Shown: positions 6,271-8,010 of the stretch, one piece after another
Numbering within the stretch: position 1 is the first letter of the stretch
Layout: every line of letters starts with the position of its first letter
Assembly: GCA_002169365.1 (NCBI GenBank)
Contig: NHLE01000004.1
Span: forward strand, 1-8,010
Length of the DNA: 8,010 bases
Source of the DNA: Pelagibacteraceae bacterium TMED259
GTDB taxonomy: Bacteria > Pseudomonadota > Alphaproteobacteria > HIMB59
Direction: 5' to 3'
Translations under genes and position numbers: made by a program
Notes under the pieces: generated by a model
The model's input: only the letters and a program-made list of their open reading frames with translations
What the model was told of the DNA's origin: nothing
Database searches by the model: none

Positions 6271-7040
6271 AAAAAAATATACAAAAACTTGATGATATTA
6301 TTGATGTTGTAAAAAAATTACGAGATCCCAAAAAAGGATGTCCGTGGGATATACAACAGAATGCAAAATCATTAGCCAAATATACCTTGGAAGAAGCGTA
6401 TGAAGTCGTAGAAGCTATTGAATCAGGAAACTATAATGAACTAGAGGATGAATTAGGAGATTTGCTCTTACAAGTAATCTACCATTCCGTCATAGCTGAA
6501 GAAAAAAAGAAATTCAATATCAATAATGTAATAAGTAAAAGTGTGCAAAAAATGAAGTCACGCCATCCTCATATTTTTTTAAAAAATGAAAATATAAAAT
6601 CTATTGAGGATGTTAATGAATACTGGGAGTATAAAAAGAAACTTGAGAGAAAAAACAAAGGTGCTAAATCAGCCCTAGATGGCGTAAGTATTAGTCTTCC
6701 AGCCGTAACTAGGTCATTGAAACTTCAAAAAAGAGCCGCCAAAGAGGGTTTTGATTGGGAAAACGCCTTAGATACCTTAAAAAAAGTAAAAGAAGAAGTA
6801 AGAGAAGTTTCAAAAGAAATTCAAGATAATAACAAGAAAAAGATCAAAGAAGAATTAGGTGATTTATTTTTTTCTTGTATTAACCTATCTAGAAAATTAG
6901 GTCTTGATGTAGAGTCTGTTATAAGAGACTCGAATAGAAAATTTGAAAAAAGATTTAAAAAAATGGAAAAAAACATGAATAAGAATAAACTAGACTGGAA
7001 CTTAAAAAATTTGGAGAAAGAATGGCAAAAATCAAAGTAA
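6264..7040 (+). CDS. mazG: Nucleoside triphosphate pyrophosphohydrolase MazG
   Basis: This is a full-length (258-residue) two-domain MazG, which hydrolyses (d)NTPs to NMP and pyrophosphate and so clears aberrant nucleotides or modulates stress nucleotide pools. The N-terminal domain has the diagnostic GCPWD (25-29). Its metal-binding acidic clusters are LEEAYEVVE (42-50) and ELEDELGDLL (59-68). The HPHIF motif follows at 101-105. The C-terminal domain repeats the pattern with VKEEVREV (175-182), EELGDLFF (196-203) and a NRKFEKRF helix, as in E. coli MazG. It is soluble and cytoplasmic. The ATG lies inside the end of the preceding gene (ATGGTAA, 7-bp overlap) without a clear Shine-Dalgarno sequence, so reinitiation is likely. 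A run of nine A (6269-6277) follows immediately after the start. Its last 19 bases overlap the next gene. Confidence 0.95.
   Translation: MVKKNIQKLDDIIDVVKKLRDPKKGCPWDIQQNAKSLAKYTLEEAYEVVEAIESGNYNELEDELGDLLLQVIYHSVIAEEKKKFNINNVISKSVQKMKSRHPHIFLKNENIKSIEDVNEYWEYKKKLERKNKGAKSALDGVSISLPAVTRSLKLQKRAAKEGFDWENALDTLKKVKEEVREVSKEIQDNNKKKIKEELGDLFFSCINLSRKLGLDVESVIRDSNRKFEKRFKKMEKNMNKNKLDWNLKNLEKEWQKSK
7013..7016 (+). promoter_or_regulatory. Shine-Dalgarno sequence of the TolC-family gene, inside mazG
   Basis: GGAG sits five bases before the ATG at 7022, ideal spacing, and lies within the last codons of mazG (Leu-Glu-Lys). This fixes the start of the next gene inside mazG and makes the 19-bp overlap credible. 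Confidence 0.65.
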
Positions 7041-8010
7041 TATTAATCTCATTAATTCTTCTTATAAGTGTTAATAAAACTTATGCTTACGAGATATCTG
7101 ATCTCATTAAAATCCTAATTGATAAAAATGAAAATAGTTCATCTTTTAAATATGATGATTTAATTGATGATCTTGATTTAAAAAATGCTAACAGCATCTA
7201 CATTCCAGAAATTGATTATTCATATAACTTTACAAATAATTCTTCATCAACTACTACGACATCAACCATAAATTCCCATACAAACTCCATTAGTGCTTCC
7301 ATGAATTTATATAATGGTGGTTTTAGCCAATTAAATCTTTTAGCCACACAAACAAGAAATGAAGCCTATGACTTTTTAAGAGCATATCAAAAAGAACTAT
7401 TAATTAAGGAATTGATTAATGGGTATAATAACCTTCAAGGATTAGTTTTAAAAAAAGCCAATCAAAAAAGAAATATAATATTTTTTGAAAAAAAAGTTCA
7501 AGAAGCAGAAATTCTATTTAAGGCTAGTAGAATTACAAAAACTGATCTTTTAGATTTTCAAAATGAACTTATCGAAGCTGAATCATTGTTATTAGATTAT
7601 GATCGTCAAATTGATAATTTAATGCTTCAAGTAAATAAATTACTTGATATGGAGCTACAAGATGAAGATGTAAATTTTACCTTTAGTATTAATATTCCAG
7701 AAAAATCTCTTAAAAAGAAAATTTTTTCTGAGTTGATGAATTCTAGCTATGGAAGCTATCTTAAATATATTGAAAAAACTTATCAGCCAGAATTAGAAAT
7801 GGGTAAAAAAGACCTTAAACCATCTGTTGACCTTTCATATACCCTCTCTGACACAGATAAATTTTCTTCAAGCGTTAATCACAGGAGAAGCTCAAGCATC
7901 TCTCTTGCTTTATCAGTCCCATTATATGATGGGAACAAAGATGAGAATGAATTTGATATTGATAAATATGAATATGAAAAAAAACTAATTCAACATAAAG
8001 ATCTCAAAAA
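7022..8010 (+). CDS. TolC-family outer-membrane efflux/secretion protein (3' truncated)
   Basis: The frame is open from ATG 7022 to the window end, giving 329 residues of a family usually 420-480 long. It starts with a Sec signal peptide: Lys3 and Lys5, a hydrophobic core (ILISLILLIS), and likely cleavage after Thr-Tyr-Ala22. The mature part shows the outer-membrane efflux protein pattern twice. The first barrel strand region ends in LYNGG (96-100); long amphipathic helices follow with ITKTDLLDFQ and an NELIEAES-like stretch near residues 172-188. The second half has a barrel segment ending in VPLYDGN (299-305), followed by another charged helix. The family forms trimeric channel-tunnels that export drugs or proteins with an inner-membrane pump and a periplasmic adaptor. 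No such partners are visible; they may lie downstream. A Ser/Thr/Asn-rich stretch (about residues 75-92) precedes the first barrel motif. Sequence is divergent, so the specific export role is unknown. Confidence 0.85.
   Translation, partial: MAKIKVILISLILLISVNKTYAYEISDLIKILIDKNENSSSFKYDDLIDDLDLKNANSIYIPEIDYSYNFTNNSSSTTTTSTINSHTNSISASMNLYNGGFSQLNLLATQTRNEAYDFLRAYQKELLIKELINGYNNLQGLVLKKANQKRNIIFFEKKVQEAEILFKASRITKTDLLDFQNELIEAESLLLDYDRQIDNLMLQVNKLLDMELQDEDVNFTFSINIPEKSLKKKIFSELMNSSYGSYLKYIEKTYQPELEMGKKDLKPSVDLSYTLSDTDKFSSSVNHRRSSSISLALSVPLYDGNKDENEFDIDKYEYEKKLIQHKDLK

Noticed and set aside
6269..6277. Run of nine A just after the mazG start as a phase-variation or slippage switch; similar 9-base runs at 27-35 and 2640-2648.
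   Set aside because: Runs of eight or nine A/T are frequent in such AT-rich DNA and all frames are intact. Without population data there is no sign of switching; it could equally be a place for sequencing errors.
7240..7300. Ser/Thr/Asn-rich stretch in the TolC-like protein as a low-complexity insertion or tandem repeat.
   Set aside because: It has no regular repeat unit, and polar residues are expected around the barrel strands of this family.

Overview
The window is very AT-rich, compact protein-coding DNA carrying nine genes, two of them cut by the window edges. Protein families and gene density point to a streamlined Gram-negative proteobacterium. Supporting signs are a TolC-type outer-membrane protein, glutathione reductase, YajQ, a two-domain MazG and a prolyl-tRNA editing protein. 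A marine, low-GC alphaproteobacterial lineage is my best guess, but this is inference and other low-GC proteobacteria are not excluded. All visible stop codons are TAA or TAG. I see no rRNA, tRNA, CRISPR array, insertion sequence, integrase or phage gene.

Layout, left to right. The 3' end of a YbaK/ProX-type aminoacyl-tRNA deacylase gene (+, 1-192) converges on yajQ (-, 189-674). yajQ diverges from an EamA/DMT-type permease (+, 677-1549) with only two bases between the start codons. The permease converges on an MFS transporter of the YbjJ type (-, 1546-2688). Just upstream of the MFS gene, on the same strand, is a PaaI-type hotdog thioesterase (-, 2710-3147). A 34-bp gap separates the thioesterase from a divergent four-gene cluster on the + strand: glutathione reductase gor (3182-4516), a gamma-glutamyltransferase-family Ntn hydrolase (4516-6270), mazG (6264-7040) and a TolC-family outer-membrane protein (7022 to the window end). 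Each gene in this cluster overlaps the next, by 1, 7 and 19 bp.

The most striking property is compaction. Only 57 of 8010 bases (675-676, 2689-2709 and 3148-3181) lie outside a coding sequence, so promoters and ribosome-binding sites must be embedded in neighbouring genes. Both convergent junctions end in a shared 4-bp palindrome that supplies both stop codons (CTAG and TTAA).

Functionally the genes are mostly housekeeping: redox and thiol metabolism, nucleotide sanitation, tRNA proofreading, transport and outer-membrane export. I do not find convincing evidence of a new multi-gene system. The protein most worth a second look is the gamma-glutamyltransferase homologue. It keeps the catalytic Thr and oxyanion glycines but, by manual alignment, lacks the residues that bind the gamma-glutamyl group in the classical enzyme, so its substrate is probably not glutathione despite the neighbouring gor.
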